Shown: positions 1 through 7,566, numbered from the stretch's first letter. The stretch is DNA of 23,153 nucleotides from JAAYEL01 sp964344625 (GCA_964344625.1 CAYFNZ010000015.1:1-23153); one strand, 5' to 3'. Numbers and translations: made by a program. Notes: generated from the letters alone by a model not told the origin.

Positions 1-29
1 GTGAAATTTAATAAGTAAACAAATAATAA

Positions 30-320
30 GGCTCTTTGTTAAATAGTGTTGGTGAAGAGTATTTGTAAAATATTCAAGGGATTAGATGAGAATTCTAATC
101 CCTTTTTACATATCAAATTGTTCCCTTAACTTAAAAGTAATAAGTATCCTATTCCTAAAATGAAAGAATGATTTATAACCAAATGCAATTCTTTTTATAG
201 CTTGATAAAGTTATCAATGCCTTCTGTAAATCCATTGGAATAATTGTATTTTAGGGCGTTTTCTACATATTCAAAATTTTTTTACATGGTTTCAATAGCA
301 AATCTAATTACTGTAACAGT
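30..320 (-). pseudogene. ISL3-family transposase remnant (C-terminal end, frameshifted)
   Basis: Reading the minus strand, about 60 codons match the C-terminal end of ISL3-family transposases as I know them: an NYSNGFTEGID segment (about 200-245) followed by IKRIAFGYKSFFHFRNRI and a stop at 106-108. The two halves are in different frames; losing one base near 198-201 explains the break (AAGCTATAAAA where AAGCTAATAAAA is expected). A further in-frame stop lies at 281-283. The catalytic N-terminal part is absent. The bases from about 30 (GGCTCTTTGTTAAATAGTG) resemble an ISL3-type terminal inverted repeat, so the element probably ended there; the other end is lost. This is a dead relic. Family assignment comes from the conserved C-terminal motif only; the outer limits are approximate. 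Confidence 0.75.
76..107 (+). terminator. Hairpin terminator at the edge of the IS remnant
   Basis: A perfect 11-bp stem (76-86 with 94-104, AAGGGATTAGA/TCTAATCCCTT) with a 7-base loop is followed by five T on the plus strand. It lies between the transposase relic's stop codon and the presumed IS end. It would stop transcripts entering from the left; on the minus strand the T tail is weak. Confidence 0.65.
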
Positions 321-327
321 TATTTAT

Positions 328-375
328 TAAAAAATGACCACACCTGAGTAACCTAATACTCTAGTGTGGTCATTC
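328..375 (-). terminator. Terminator downstream of the MATE gene
   Basis: An 11-bp perfect stem, AATGACCACAC (333-343) with GTGTGGTCATT (364-374), encloses a second 5-bp helix (GAGTA 346-350 with TACTC 357-361). Read on the minus strand it ends in six T (334-329), so it best serves the MATE gene, whose stop is about 100 bases upstream. A CTGTTTTT tail on the plus strand suggests it also works the other way. Between 375 and 472 I see no gene or clear signal. Confidence 0.75.
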
Positions 376-472
376 TGTTTTTAAGAGTTCCGCTTGAAGG
401 TCATCAGTTAAACTTGATTTGCACAAATCCCTAACTGAACGCTCCTTTCAGCACACTTTTTGTCTTTTAAAA

Positions 473-1813
473 CTATATGGCAATCTTAGTCCACTTGTTG
501 CCCCTAAATCTTAGGCCAAACATGATAAATCTTGATGCTTGGTCTGCCAGAACCCCTATCCAGATACCTGCAAGTCCTAGGTTAAAGACATTTACAGCGA
601 TAAGGGTAACAGCTGTTCTAACCAGGGTTACAGAAACAAAGCCGGTTATCATGGTGTATTTTACATCTCCACCTGACCTTAGACAGCCAGCAAATATCAA
701 TTGGGATATTTGTAGTAGGACTATGACCATGATAAACCTAGTAATCATAAGGCCCATGTCGATTACATGAAGGTCGGTAAAGTATAGGGCCATGATATTT
801 TTGCCAAAGGCCAAAAGAAGGATTGATAGGATTATAGAAATTACAAAGCCTATCCTCTGGCAAATATAACCATACTTAATAGCTAAATCAGGCTTGTTTT
901 CGCCTAAAGACCTACCTGCCAAGGCTACTGCTGCAACCTGCATCCCATCTCCAAAGGAAAAGCCTAAGGACAGGATGTTCATGCCGGCATTGTGGGCTGC
1001 AAAGGCATCAGTGCCAAGCTTAGCTGCGGTAAGGGCTGTGGCCAAGAAACCAATCCTTACGGCAATATTTTCTACAAACATGGTTGATGCTAGGTCAAAT
1101 AAGGACTTAATAGTAGCTAAATTAATCCTAATTTTTTTCTTCCTAATATACTTAAATTCTATCAGGATATGCCTGTGGAAAAGTGACCTAATTGACATAA
1201 CCATGGCTACAAAAGACCCGAAGACAGTCGCTATAGCTGCCCCTTTTATACCTAGGGCAGGAAAACCAAAGTTACCGCCGATTAATAGGTAGTTAAAAAC
1301 TATATTAACTATGGAAGAAACCAAGTTAGTAATAAAGGCTATCTTGGTATTTCCAGACCCACGTTGGGCTGAATTTATGCACATGGCAACTATATTAAAA
1401 ATCATTCCGCCCATGATTATTTGAAAATATTCCACAGCAGGCTCATGAGTGTCAGGATTACTTCCTGCAAGTTCCATGATTGGACTGGCAAAAGAAACCA
1501 TCAAGATGGAAATTATTAAACAAAGCACCAAGGAAATGGTCATGGCGGTCATAAAGACCTCATTGGCCCCCAGCCTGTCTTCTTGGCCCCTTCTTCTAGC
1601 AACCAGGGCTGAGAGGGCTACATTGAGGGCGAAAAATATAGTAAAGCCTATGAATTTTGGTTGGGTGGTTAAACCTACAGAGGCAATAGCGAAATTGCCC
1701 AGGCTTCCAACCATCATTGTGTCAATCATGCCGGCTAGGGCGATGAAGAAGCTTTCAAGTACAGATGGCCAGGCCATCTTAATGGCAATCTTGTAAAATT
1801 TTTTATCTTTCAT
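473..1813 (-). CDS. MATE-family multidrug/cation efflux transporter
   Basis: Polytopic inner-membrane protein of 446 residues, the normal length for the multidrug and toxic compound extrusion family, which exports cationic drugs or metabolites using a Na+ or H+ gradient. What can be seen: about 12 hydrophobic segments; an N-terminal half beginning with KIAIKMAWPSVLESFF and a GMIDTMMVGSLG stretch typical of MATE helix 1-2; an internal repeat of the same fold from about residue 235 (SLFDLASTMFVENIAVRIG). The start ATG at 1813 follows an AAAAGGA ribosome site. It is monocistronic and divergent from the ACT/PFL pair; a terminator lies about 100 bases past the stop. Substrate cannot be told from sequence; subfamily (NorM-, DinF- or MepA-like) is not assigned. 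Confidence 0.9.
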   Translation of the reverse strand: MKDKKFYKIAIKMAWPSVLESFFIALAGMIDTMMVGSLGNFAIASVGLTTQPKFIGFTIFFALNVALSALVARRRGQEDRLGANEVFMTAMTISLVLCLIISILMVSFASPIMELAGSNPDTHEPAVEYFQIIMGGMIFNIVAMCINSAQRGSGNTKIAFITNLVSSIVNIVFNYLLIGGNFGFPALGIKGAAIATVFGSFVAMVMSIRSLFHRHILIEFKYIRKKKIRINLATIKSLFDLASTMFVENIAVRIGFLATALTAAKLGTDAFAAHNAGMNILSLGFSFGDGMQVAAVALAGRSLGENKPDLAIKYGYICQRIGFVISIILSILLLAFGKNIMALYFTDLHVIDMGLMITRFIMVIVLLQISQLIFAGCLRSGGDVKYTMITGFVSVTLVRTAVTLIAVNVFNLGLAGIWIGVLADQASRFIMFGLRFRGNKWTKIAI

Positions 1814-1901
1814 ATTATCCTTTTCTTTTCTAAAGCAAAACCTTGAAAAAACAAGATTTTCAAAAACGACTCCAAATTATCACATATTTCATTAAAAATG
1901 T

Positions 1902-1929
1902 TTAACATATATGATATCATATATATTAT
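1902..1929 (+). promoter_or_regulatory. Promoter with an 18-bp palindrome in its spacer, upstream of the ACT gene
   Basis: TTAACA (1902-1907) and TATTAT (1924-1929) are 16 bases apart. A perfect 18-bp palindrome centred on GATATC (1907-1924) fills the spacer, which is where a repressor would be placed. The AT-rich composition lowers the weight of the palindrome. The site also lies in the MATE/ACT divergent gap and could affect both genes. Confidence 0.4.
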
Positions 1930-1950
1930 TATATCCAAAAGGAGAATAAA

Positions 1951-2241
1951 ATGAATGAAATAGATAATAGCTACAGTGCAGTTCTAACTGTAGTCGGACA
2001 AGACAAGCCGGGAATTATTGCAGAGGTTACAAGAATTTTAGCTGATTACAATGTAAATGTAATAAATATCAGCCAAAATATTCTAAAAGACATTTTCCAA
2101 ATGATTATGCTTGTAGACACTACCAAGGCTAGCATTTCCTTTAAGGAATTGTCAGACAAATTGGATGACAAGGCTGAAGAAATCAACTGTCAAATAAGAT
2201 TACAACAAAGGGAAGTTTTTACTTCTATGCATAGGATTTAG
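1951..2241 (+). CDS. ACT-domain protein (UPF0237 type)
   Basis: Small protein of 96 residues made almost entirely of one ACT domain, a fold that usually binds amino acids or other small ligands and controls a partner. The N-terminal strand-loop-helix with the GQDKPGIIAEVTRIL motif (about residues 16-30) is the typical ACT ligand-binding turn, and a second strand pattern follows (NVINISQNIL, then QMIMLVD). The ribosome site AAAAGGAG (1937-1943) fixes the ATG at 1951. Its stop is 8 bases from the start of the UPF0210/PFL gene, and these two families are commonly found side by side in Firmicutes, suggesting they work together. The function of the pair is not known to me. It is shorter than GcvR-type proteins, which have two ACT domains. 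Confidence 0.85.
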   Translation: MNEIDNSYSAVLTVVGQDKPGIIAEVTRILADYNVNVINISQNILKDIFQMIMLVDTTKASISFKELSDKLDDKAEEINCQIRLQQREVFTSMHRI

Positions 2242-2249
2242 GTGAAGAT

Positions 2250-3617
2250 ATGCGTGATATGTTAGAAATTTTAGAAACCCAAAAGATGTTCGAACAAGAG
2301 CACCTTGATGTTAGGACTATAACTATGGGAATCAACCTTATGGATTGCATTTCAGATGATCCAAAAAAGGCCTGTGAAAATATTTATAACAAGATTACGA
2401 CAAGGGCAAAAAACCTAGTAAAGGTTGCTGATGATATTTCCAGAGAATTCGGTATTCCAATAATCAACAAGAGGATATCAGTAACTCCGATTTCGATAAT
2501 AGCAGGAGCCAGCAGTCTAGATGATTACATAATGTATGCAAAGACCCTAGATAAGGCTGTTGAAGCTGTAGGCGTAGACTTTATAGGGGGCTTTTCTGCC
2601 CTAGTTGAAAAGGGCTACACACAAGCTGACAAGACCCTAATTAAGTCAATTCCAAGGGCCATGGCTGAAACAAAAAGGGTATGTTCGTCAATAAATGTCG
2701 GAACAACCAGGGGCGGTATCAATATGGATGCCATCAGAGACCTAGGTCCAATCCTACTAGAAACAGCAGAGTTAACCAAGGACCAAGATGCCTACGGTTG
2801 TGCTAAAATCGTAATATTTGCCAATGCTACAGGAGATAATCCATTTATGGCAGGAGCATTTCACGGGGTGGAAGAAGGAGACTGTGTCATTAATGTTGGC
2901 GTTTCAGGCCCAGGTGTAGTGTTATCTACCATTAAGGCTGCGAATGAAGAAGAAATCCTTGACCTAGGAGACCTTGCCGACCTAATAAAAAGGTCTGCCT
3001 TTAAGATTACAAGAGTAGGTCAACTAGTAGCCCAAGAAGCAGCAAAAAGGCTAGATGCAAGCTTCGGTATAATCGACCTATCCTTGGCTCCAACACCGGT
3101 AGTAGGGGATTCCATAGCAAGAATTCTAGAATCCATGGGCCTTGAAACCACAGGAGCTTGGGGTACTACAGCAGCCCTTGCCATGCTAAATGACGCCGTT
3201 AAAAAGGGTGGTACCATGGCTAGTTCCCAAGTTGGAGGTCTTTCCGGGGCCTTTATCCCAGTAAGTGAAGACGAAGGTATGATTGAAGCTGTAAAAAGTG
3301 GATCCTTAACCCTTACAAAACTTGAAGCCATGACTTCAGTATGTTCAGTAGGTATAGACATGGTTGCAGTCCCTGGTCACATAAGCCCGGCAGTCCTATC
3401 AGGCATGATAGCAGACGAAGCTGCCATAGGAGTTTACAACAACAAGACCACAGCAGTAAGGATAATCCCTGTCCCAGGCAAGGACGTAGGTGATTCTGTA
3501 ATCTACGGAGGCCTATTTGGTGAAGCCCCAATCATGGAAGTAAACATGAGAAGTCCACAAGTCTTTATCAATAGAGGTGGAAGAATACCGGCCCCAATCC
3601 ATAGTTTTAAGAGTTAG
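2250..3617 (+). CDS. UPF0210 / PFL-family protein (DUF711)
   Basis: A 455-residue soluble protein of the UPF0210 (DUF711, PFL) family; the length and overall pattern fit the family. Recognisable conserved blocks are the N-terminal ILETQKMFEQEHLDVRTITMGI, the glycine-rich GFSALVEKGYTQ and NVGTTRGGINMDA segments, the central FHGVEEGDCVINVGVSGPG, and the C-terminal EAPIMEVN followed by FINRGGRIPAP. There is no signal peptide or membrane segment. The AGGTGAAG ribosome site overlaps the end of the ACT gene, so translation is probably coupled. A structure exists for a pneumococcal homologue, but no catalytic role is established that I know of. Its relation to glycyl-radical enzymes is often suggested by the name only; I do not infer that activity here. 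Confidence 0.88.
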   Translation: MRDMLEILETQKMFEQEHLDVRTITMGINLMDCISDDPKKACENIYNKITTRAKNLVKVADDISREFGIPIINKRISVTPISIIAGASSLDDYIMYAKTLDKAVEAVGVDFIGGFSALVEKGYTQADKTLIKSIPRAMAETKRVCSSINVGTTRGGINMDAIRDLGPILLETAELTKDQDAYGCAKIVIFANATGDNPFMAGAFHGVEEGDCVINVGVSGPGVVLSTIKAANEEEILDLGDLADLIKRSAFKITRVGQLVAQEAAKRLDASFGIIDLSLAPTPVVGDSIARILESMGLETTGAWGTTAALAMLNDAVKKGGTMASSQVGGLSGAFIPVSEDEGMIEAVKSGSLTLTKLEAMTSVCSVGIDMVAVPGHISPAVLSGMIADEAAIGVYNNKTTAVRIIPVPGKDVGDSVIYGGLFGEAPIMEVNMRSPQVFINRGGRIPAPIHSFKS

Positions 3618-3630
3618 GAGTTAAAGATTT

Positions 3631-4263
3631 ATGAGATTGAGATATAAAGAATGGGCTATGCCAGAACTTGAAGAAAACGACCTAATATTTTTTAATCCTA
3701 CCGAAAATAAAGGTAGGTGGTCCCAAGTCTTCGGAAACGACAATCCCATCCACCTAGAAATAGGAGCGGGCAAGGGCAAATTTGCAACCGTCATGTCCCA
3801 GCTCAACCCCGACATAAACTTCATAGCCGTAGAAATGGAAGCAGGCGCCTTTGTCTATGCATCCAGGCTATTTTCCGAAAGTGGCCAAACAAATATCAGG
3901 GGCATAAAAACACAAGCCCAAGAACTAGCCGAATACTTTGAAGAAGACGAAATAGACAAAATCTATATCAACTTCTGTAACCCTTGGCCCAAAAACAGAC
4001 AACACAAGAGGCGACTAACCCACCCAAGACAACTACAAGTCTACAAAAAATTCCTAAAAAAAGGAGCCACCATAGAACTAAAAACTGACGACCTAAACTT
4101 TTTCGAAGACTCCATCCAATACTTCAAGGACAATGCCTTTGAAATCCAAGAAATCGACTACGACCTAGGTGGCGACAAAAACGGCAACATCGTAACCGAA
4201 TACGAAGCCAAATGGAGGTCGCAAGGTATAAAGATAAAATATATCAGGGTGGTGAATAAATAA
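3631..4263 (+). CDS. trmB: tRNA (guanine-N7-)-methyltransferase
   Basis: Class I SAM-dependent methyltransferase of 210 residues that makes m7G46 in the variable loop of tRNAs. Evidence: the N-terminus MRLRYKEWA matches the usual TrmB opening; the SAM-binding glycine motif EIGAGKGKF is at residues 43-51; the family signature NPWPKNRQHKRRLTHP is near residue 115. Many family members have DPWPK at that point, so the aspartate is replaced by asparagine here; the KRRLTH part is intact. The start ATG at 3631 follows TTAGGAGTT and is 13 bases after the PFL stop, so it probably belongs to the same transcript. The stop codon sits in the rising arm of the following terminator. Confidence 0.93.
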   Translation: MRLRYKEWAMPELEENDLIFFNPTENKGRWSQVFGNDNPIHLEIGAGKGKFATVMSQLNPDINFIAVEMEAGAFVYASRLFSESGQTNIRGIKTQAQELAEYFEEDEIDKIYINFCNPWPKNRQHKRRLTHPRQLQVYKKFLKKGATIELKTDDLNFFEDSIQYFKDNAFEIQEIDYDLGGDKNGNIVTEYEAKWRSQGIKIKYIRVVNK

Positions 4264-4324
4264 AAAAACTCTAGCTAGCTGCGATAGGCACTTAGTGTAT
4301 TCCTCGCTGCGCTAGAGTTTTTTA
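4262..4324. terminator. Bidirectional terminator shared by trmB and the deacetylase
   Basis: A 13-bp stem (4263-4275 with 4311-4323: AAAAACTCTAGC and its complement) carries A-runs and T-runs on both sides, so it works in both directions between two convergent genes. The trmB stop (4261-4263) and the deacetylase stop (4324-4322) both touch the stem. The 35-base loop is unusually GC-rich for this genome and can fold further (GCGA 4281-4284 with TCGC 4304-4307; CAC 4289-4291 with GTG 4295-4297). Confidence 0.85.
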
Positions 4325-5419
4325 TTTCATTATTCCAAATTCATAGCCTTCATTTTTTAGATGGTTTATTAAAGCTTGAAGGGATTCAGGTGTTAGGTCC
4401 TTGTCTAAGGCGTCATGCATTAGGATGACTACTTGGTTAGGGTTTGCTGTATATCCCAAGGATTGTTCGAAGTTTGATATTACTTGGTCCACTGATTGAG
4501 GTCTTGATATGTCATTTGGACCTGCATCTATTGGTTGTGCATCTCCGGTCATGGAGTTCCAATCGATCCAGGTTACACCCATATCACTTAAGGCCTTGTC
4601 TGAAACTTGTACGGAGTCCCAATCCCATGACATGTGACCACCAGGATACCTAAAAAGTTTTGTATCGAAGTCATCACCTAGGATGGATTTCATTAGGTCT
4701 ACAGTTTCCTTATGTTCCTTTACAATTTGGTTTGAATCTGCTTGTCTACCAGGATAAAGAAGTTCATAGTCGTGGTTATATGAATGAGTTGCTATGGCAT
4801 TGCCATCTTCATATAGCTTCTTAAGAACCTTTTGGTTTTCTTCATTCTCTAGGTTTATACCAGGGATAAAGAAGGTCGCATTGATTTCATTATCCTTTAG
4901 AACTTGAAGGATTTTGATGCTGGTTTGAGTATTTACCCCGTCATCAAAAGTTAGAAAAGCAAGCTTTTTGCCTTGGTAGTCAGAATTTTCCATGTTGTCT
5001 CTTATTTCCTTAGCATCGTAAGCTTCAACAAAGGATTTTACCGGCTTATCGCCCTTAAGACTGGCCAACTTATCCTTTAAGTCTTTTAGTTTTTCTTCCC
5101 TAGCTTTGATGTCAGATTCAAGAGTTTTTATTTCTTCTTCAGTTTGCTCTAAATCAGATTTCTTGTCATCTGGCTTACTTGAGGAAGGGTCTTGTGGCTT
5201 TTCGGAATCAGGTTTTTTATCTTCTTCCTTAGGATTTTCAGGCTTTTTAGCTTCTTCAGCCTCAGCGTCCTCGCCCTTAGTGTCTTCGTTCTTTTCTCCG
5301 ACTTTTTCCGTCGTTTCTTGGCTATCTTCATCAATTTTAGCTTTTACGAAAAATGCTACTGGTATTAATATAATAAAAAAGATAACCAAAGTAATTAGTC
5401 TTTTTGTAAATTTATTCAT
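4322..5419 (-). CDS. Membrane-anchored polysaccharide deacetylase (peptidoglycan N-deacetylase-like)
   Basis: A 365-residue extracytoplasmic enzyme with a NodB-type domain, likely to deacetylate peptidoglycan sugars. Residues 8-26 form one membrane anchor. Residues 30-90 are a low-complexity linker rich in E, K, D and P, followed by a likely coiled coil (90-123). The NodB domain spans about 150-365 with all five motifs: TFDDG (157-161, catalytic Asp and metal Asp), HSYNH (212-216, metal His), RYPGG (257-261), WIDWN (284-288) and ILMHD (332-336, catalytic His). The intact motifs argue for an active metalloenzyme. Deacetylation of this kind gives lysozyme resistance in PgdA proteins; the actual substrate here is inferred. 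The start at 5419 follows AGAGG. Monocistronic, divergent from the HerA-like gene. Confidence 0.9.
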   Translation of the reverse strand: MNKFTKRLITLVIFFIILIPVAFFVKAKIDEDSQETTEKVGEKNEDTKGEDAEAEEAKKPENPKEEDKKPDSEKPQDPSSSKPDDKKSDLEQTEEEIKTLESDIKAREEKLKDLKDKLASLKGDKPVKSFVEAYDAKEIRDNMENSDYQGKKLAFLTFDDGVNTQTSIKILQVLKDNEINATFFIPGINLENEENQKVLKKLYEDGNAIATHSYNHDYELLYPGRQADSNQIVKEHKETVDLMKSILGDDFDTKLFRYPGGHMSWDWDSVQVSDKALSDMGVTWIDWNSMTGDAQPIDAGPNDISRPQSVDQVISNFEQSLGYTANPNQVVILMHDALDKDLTPESLQALINHLKNEGYEFGIMK

Positions 5420-5422
5420 AGA

Positions 5423-5460
5423 ACCTCTATAGATTTATTATACCTCTGTAGATTTATTAT
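5423..5460 (-). repeat. 19-bp tandem duplication containing a -10 box and a Shine-Dalgarno
   Basis: Two adjacent copies, 5423-5441 and 5442-5460, differ at one base (ACCTCTATAG against ACCTCTGTAG). On the minus strand each copy carries AGAGG (a ribosome site) and, with its flanking base, TATAAT, so the deacetylase leader holds two -10-like boxes (5461-5456 and 5442-5437) and two possible ribosome sites. Confidence 0.85.
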
Positions 5461-5484
5461 AAAGGAAATAAAGTTTTGACGCAA
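5456..5484 (-). promoter_or_regulatory. Promoter of the deacetylase gene
   Basis: On the minus strand TTGCGT (5484-5479) and TATAAT (5461-5456) are separated by 17 bases. A second TATAAT 19 bases downstream, created by the tandem duplication, has no good -35 box. Confidence 0.6.
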
Positions 5485-5505
5485 AAAAAACAAAAACCTA
5501 TACAA

Positions 5506-5534
5506 TTGTAAGAGACTTTTATATCTATTATAAT
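5506..5534 (+). promoter_or_regulatory. Promoter of the HerA-like ATPase gene
   Basis: TTGTAA (5506-5511) and TATAAT (5529-5534) are separated by 17 bases, about 30 bases before the ATG at 5565. Confidence 0.65.
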
Positions 5535-5564
5535 AGGCTTATAGAAATAAAAGTGAGGTGGAAA

Positions 5565-7085
5565 ATGGCCGATAAATTTTTAATAGGGAAAGGACAAGAC
5601 CCTATATATATCAACCTATCTAAGTTAAATAGACATGGATTTATAACTGGAGCTACAGGTTCAGGTAAGACAATAACCTTGAAGGTAATGGCAGAAAACC
5701 TATCCAAGCAAGGTATTCCAGTTTTTCTATCAGATATAAAAGGGGATGTATCAAGCATTTGCCAAGAAGGAGAGATTAACGACAAAATTGAGGCTAGGGT
5801 AAAAGCCAATGGCCTAAGTGACTTTGAGCCTAGGAAATTTCCAGCAGAATTTTTTGATGTCTTTGGAGAAAATGGTATTCCTCTAAGGGCTACCATCTCT
5901 GAAATGGGACCAATTCTCTTGTCTAGACTAATGGGTCTAAATAGCATCCAAGAAGGAATCTTAAATATTTGTTTTAGGTTAGCCGATGAAAATGGTTGGC
6001 TTCTTATTGACATCAAGGACTTAAGGGCCATGCTAAACTATGTTGCGGACAATGCTAGCGAACTTTCTAATTTTTATGGAAATATTAGTAAGGCATCCGT
6101 AAGTGCTATCTTAAGAAGCCTACTAGTCTTAGAAGACCAAGGGGGAGATATATTCTTTGGAGAGCCAAACTTTGAGATTGAAGACTTTATAAGGGTGGAT
6201 GAAAATGGATATGGAATAGTAAATATCTTGTCTTCAGAAAAGCTATTTAATTATCCTATGCTTTACTCAACATTTTTATTGTGGCTTTTGTCTGAACTTT
6301 ATGAAAAGTTGCCAGAAGTTGGGGACTTGGACAAGCCTAAGATAGTATTTTTCTTTGATGAAGCCCACCTTTTATTCAACAACCAAGCCAAGCCAGTCCT
6401 TGAGAAAATCGAGATGATTGCAAGGCTAATTAGGTCAAAAGGGGTAGGGGTCTTTTTTGTAACCCAAAAGGCTACAGACATACCTGATACCATCTTGGCT
6501 CAGTGCGGAAATAGGATTCAACATGCTTTGAGGGCATATACACCAAAGGAACAAAAGGAAATAAAGGCGGTTGCAGATAGTTTTAGGCAAGAAGAAGGCC
6601 AAGACCTAGTGGAAGTTATTAGCAACCTGGAAGTTGGTCAAGCCTTGATATCCACACTTGATGAAGAGGGTAAACCTAGCCTTGCCCAAAAGGCCTTGAT
6701 AAATCCTCCAGAATCAAAAATCGGTCCAGTAGACCCTATAAGGAAAATGCAAGTAATTAATAATTCTTCTCTTTATGAAAAATACAGCGATGCAGTAGAC
6801 CCTGAGTCAGCATATGAAATAATTGCATCAAAAAAAGAAGAAGACGCAAGAAGGGTGCTTGAAGAAAAGCAAGCCCTAGAAATAGAAAAACAAGAAGCCC
6901 TAGTAAGAAAGCAAGAAGAAAAAGCCCGCCTAGAACAAGAAAAGGAACTAAAAAAGCAAGCTCAGACTTCAAATAAGAGAAAGACTGGCTATGTAGACAG
7001 GCTTGCCAACAATGTCATAGGAGCAGTAGGAAGGGAAATAGGTAGGCAGATTACAAGAGGCCTATTTGGAACCAGAAAAAGATAG
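5565..7085 (+). CDS. HerA/DUF853-type hexameric ATPase
   Basis: Soluble 506-residue P-loop ATPase of the HerA-FtsK superfamily, DUF853 (YjgR-like) branch. Walker A GATGSGKT is at residues 29-36, preceded by a short strand that starts with KFLIGKGQDPIYI; Walker B is KIVFFFDEAHLLF near residue 260; a conserved FVTQKATDIPDTILAQCGNRI block follows, as expected for the family. From about residue 415 to 480 there is a K/E/Q-rich helical, coiled-coil-like tail, ending in a basic RQITRGLFGTRKR. The ATG at 5565 is preferred because GAGGTGG lies 4 bases before it; an upstream GTG at 5553 overlaps that ribosome site. No NurA nuclease or partner is adjacent, so a DNA-pumping role is only inferred from the superfamily; the function of DUF853 proteins is poorly known. 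Confidence 0.88.
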   Translation: MADKFLIGKGQDPIYINLSKLNRHGFITGATGSGKTITLKVMAENLSKQGIPVFLSDIKGDVSSICQEGEINDKIEARVKANGLSDFEPRKFPAEFFDVFGENGIPLRATISEMGPILLSRLMGLNSIQEGILNICFRLADENGWLLIDIKDLRAMLNYVADNASELSNFYGNISKASVSAILRSLLVLEDQGGDIFFGEPNFEIEDFIRVDENGYGIVNILSSEKLFNYPMLYSTFLLWLLSELYEKLPEVGDLDKPKIVFFFDEAHLLFNNQAKPVLEKIEMIARLIRSKGVGVFFVTQKATDIPDTILAQCGNRIQHALRAYTPKEQKEIKAVADSFRQEEGQDLVEVISNLEVGQALISTLDEEGKPSLAQKALINPPESKIGPVDPIRKMQVINNSSLYEKYSDAVDPESAYEIIASKKEEDARRVLEEKQALEIEKQEALVRKQEEKARLEQEKELKKQAQTSNKRKTGYVDRLANNVIGAVGREIGRQITRGLFGTRKR

Positions 7086-7095
7086 ATGAATAGGG

Positions 7096-7125
7096 AAAAA
7101 AGGAGATGCTTCAAGCATCTCCTTT
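7096..7125 (-). terminator. Terminator of the dCMP deaminase gene
   Basis: An 11-bp perfect stem AAAGGAGATGC/GCATCTCCTTT (7099-7109, 7115-7125) with a 5-base loop ends in six T on the minus strand (7101-7096). The plus-strand tail (TTTGTGTT) is poorer, but the hairpin probably also ends the HerA-like transcript. Confidence 0.85.
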
Positions 7126-7131
7126 GTGTTC

Positions 7132-7566
7132 TTAATTATTTTTTAGCTGAATGTAGTCGATTTTGTTTTTTTCTAAAAGCTCGATGGCATAAGGGTCCAT
7201 CCTGTAGCCTTCCCTGTAGTAGATTTTTGAAATTCCAGCCTGAATCAGGGACTTGGTGCAATTTAGGCATGGGAAATGCGTTACATAGCAAGTTGACCCC
7301 TTGACGCTAATGCCTTCCTTGGCACAGTAGAGTAAGGCGTTCATTTCAGCGTGAATAGTGGCTATACAGTGGCCATCCCTCATGGTGTGACCAATTTCAT
7401 CACAGTGGGGATTTCCGCTAATTGAACCGTTGTAACCGGTAGTTATTATCCTATTTTCCTTATTAACTAGGACACATCCTACATAAGCCCTGTCACAAGT
7501 TCCCCTTTCTGCAACGGCTATGGCAAGGTCCATAAAATATTCTTCCCAGCTCTTTCTATCATTCAT
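7132..7566 (-). CDS. dCMP deaminase (ComEB-like)
   Basis: Zinc-dependent cytidine/deoxycytidylate deaminase of 144 residues, turning dCMP into dUMP for thymidylate synthesis. The catalytic HAE motif is at residues 72-74 and the zinc-binding PCLNC at 99-103, the standard pair of the superfamily. The extra cysteines and histidines in GTCDRAYVG (residue 24), GNPHCDE (54-55) and DGHC (67) fit the structural zinc site of dCMP deaminases as opposed to tRNA or free-base deaminases. Start ATG at 7566 follows AGGTGA. It stands alone, convergent with the HerA-like gene and divergent from the phosphorylase. The symbol comEB is used for the Bacillus homologue but competence function is not implied here. 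Confidence 0.9.
   Translation of the reverse strand: MNDRKSWEEYFMDLAIAVAERGTCDRAYVGCVLVNKENRIITTGYNGSISGNPHCDEIGHTMRDGHCIATIHAEMNALLYCAKEGISVKGSTCYVTHFPCLNCTKSLIQAGISKIYYREGYRMDPYAIELLEKNKIDYIQLKNN

Noticed and set aside
435..451. Short inverted repeat CTGAA/TTCAG near the MATE stop
   Set aside because: Five-base arms are expected by chance and no function is suggested by position.
477..1796. Plus-strand open frames opposite the MATE gene
   Set aside because: They are antisense to a well-supported membrane transporter, lack ribosome sites and match no family.
1837..1860. Hairpin in the leader of the MATE gene (9-bp stem, T6 loop)
   Set aside because: No T tail follows on the minus strand and the stem is AT-rich, so an attenuator is not supported.
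3020..3531. Minus-strand open frames inside the PFL gene
   Set aside because: They overlap a strong family match and have biased, repetitive compositions typical of shadow frames.
5553..5564. GTG start for the HerA-like gene
   Set aside because: It overlaps the ribosome site GAGGTGG that serves the ATG at 5565.
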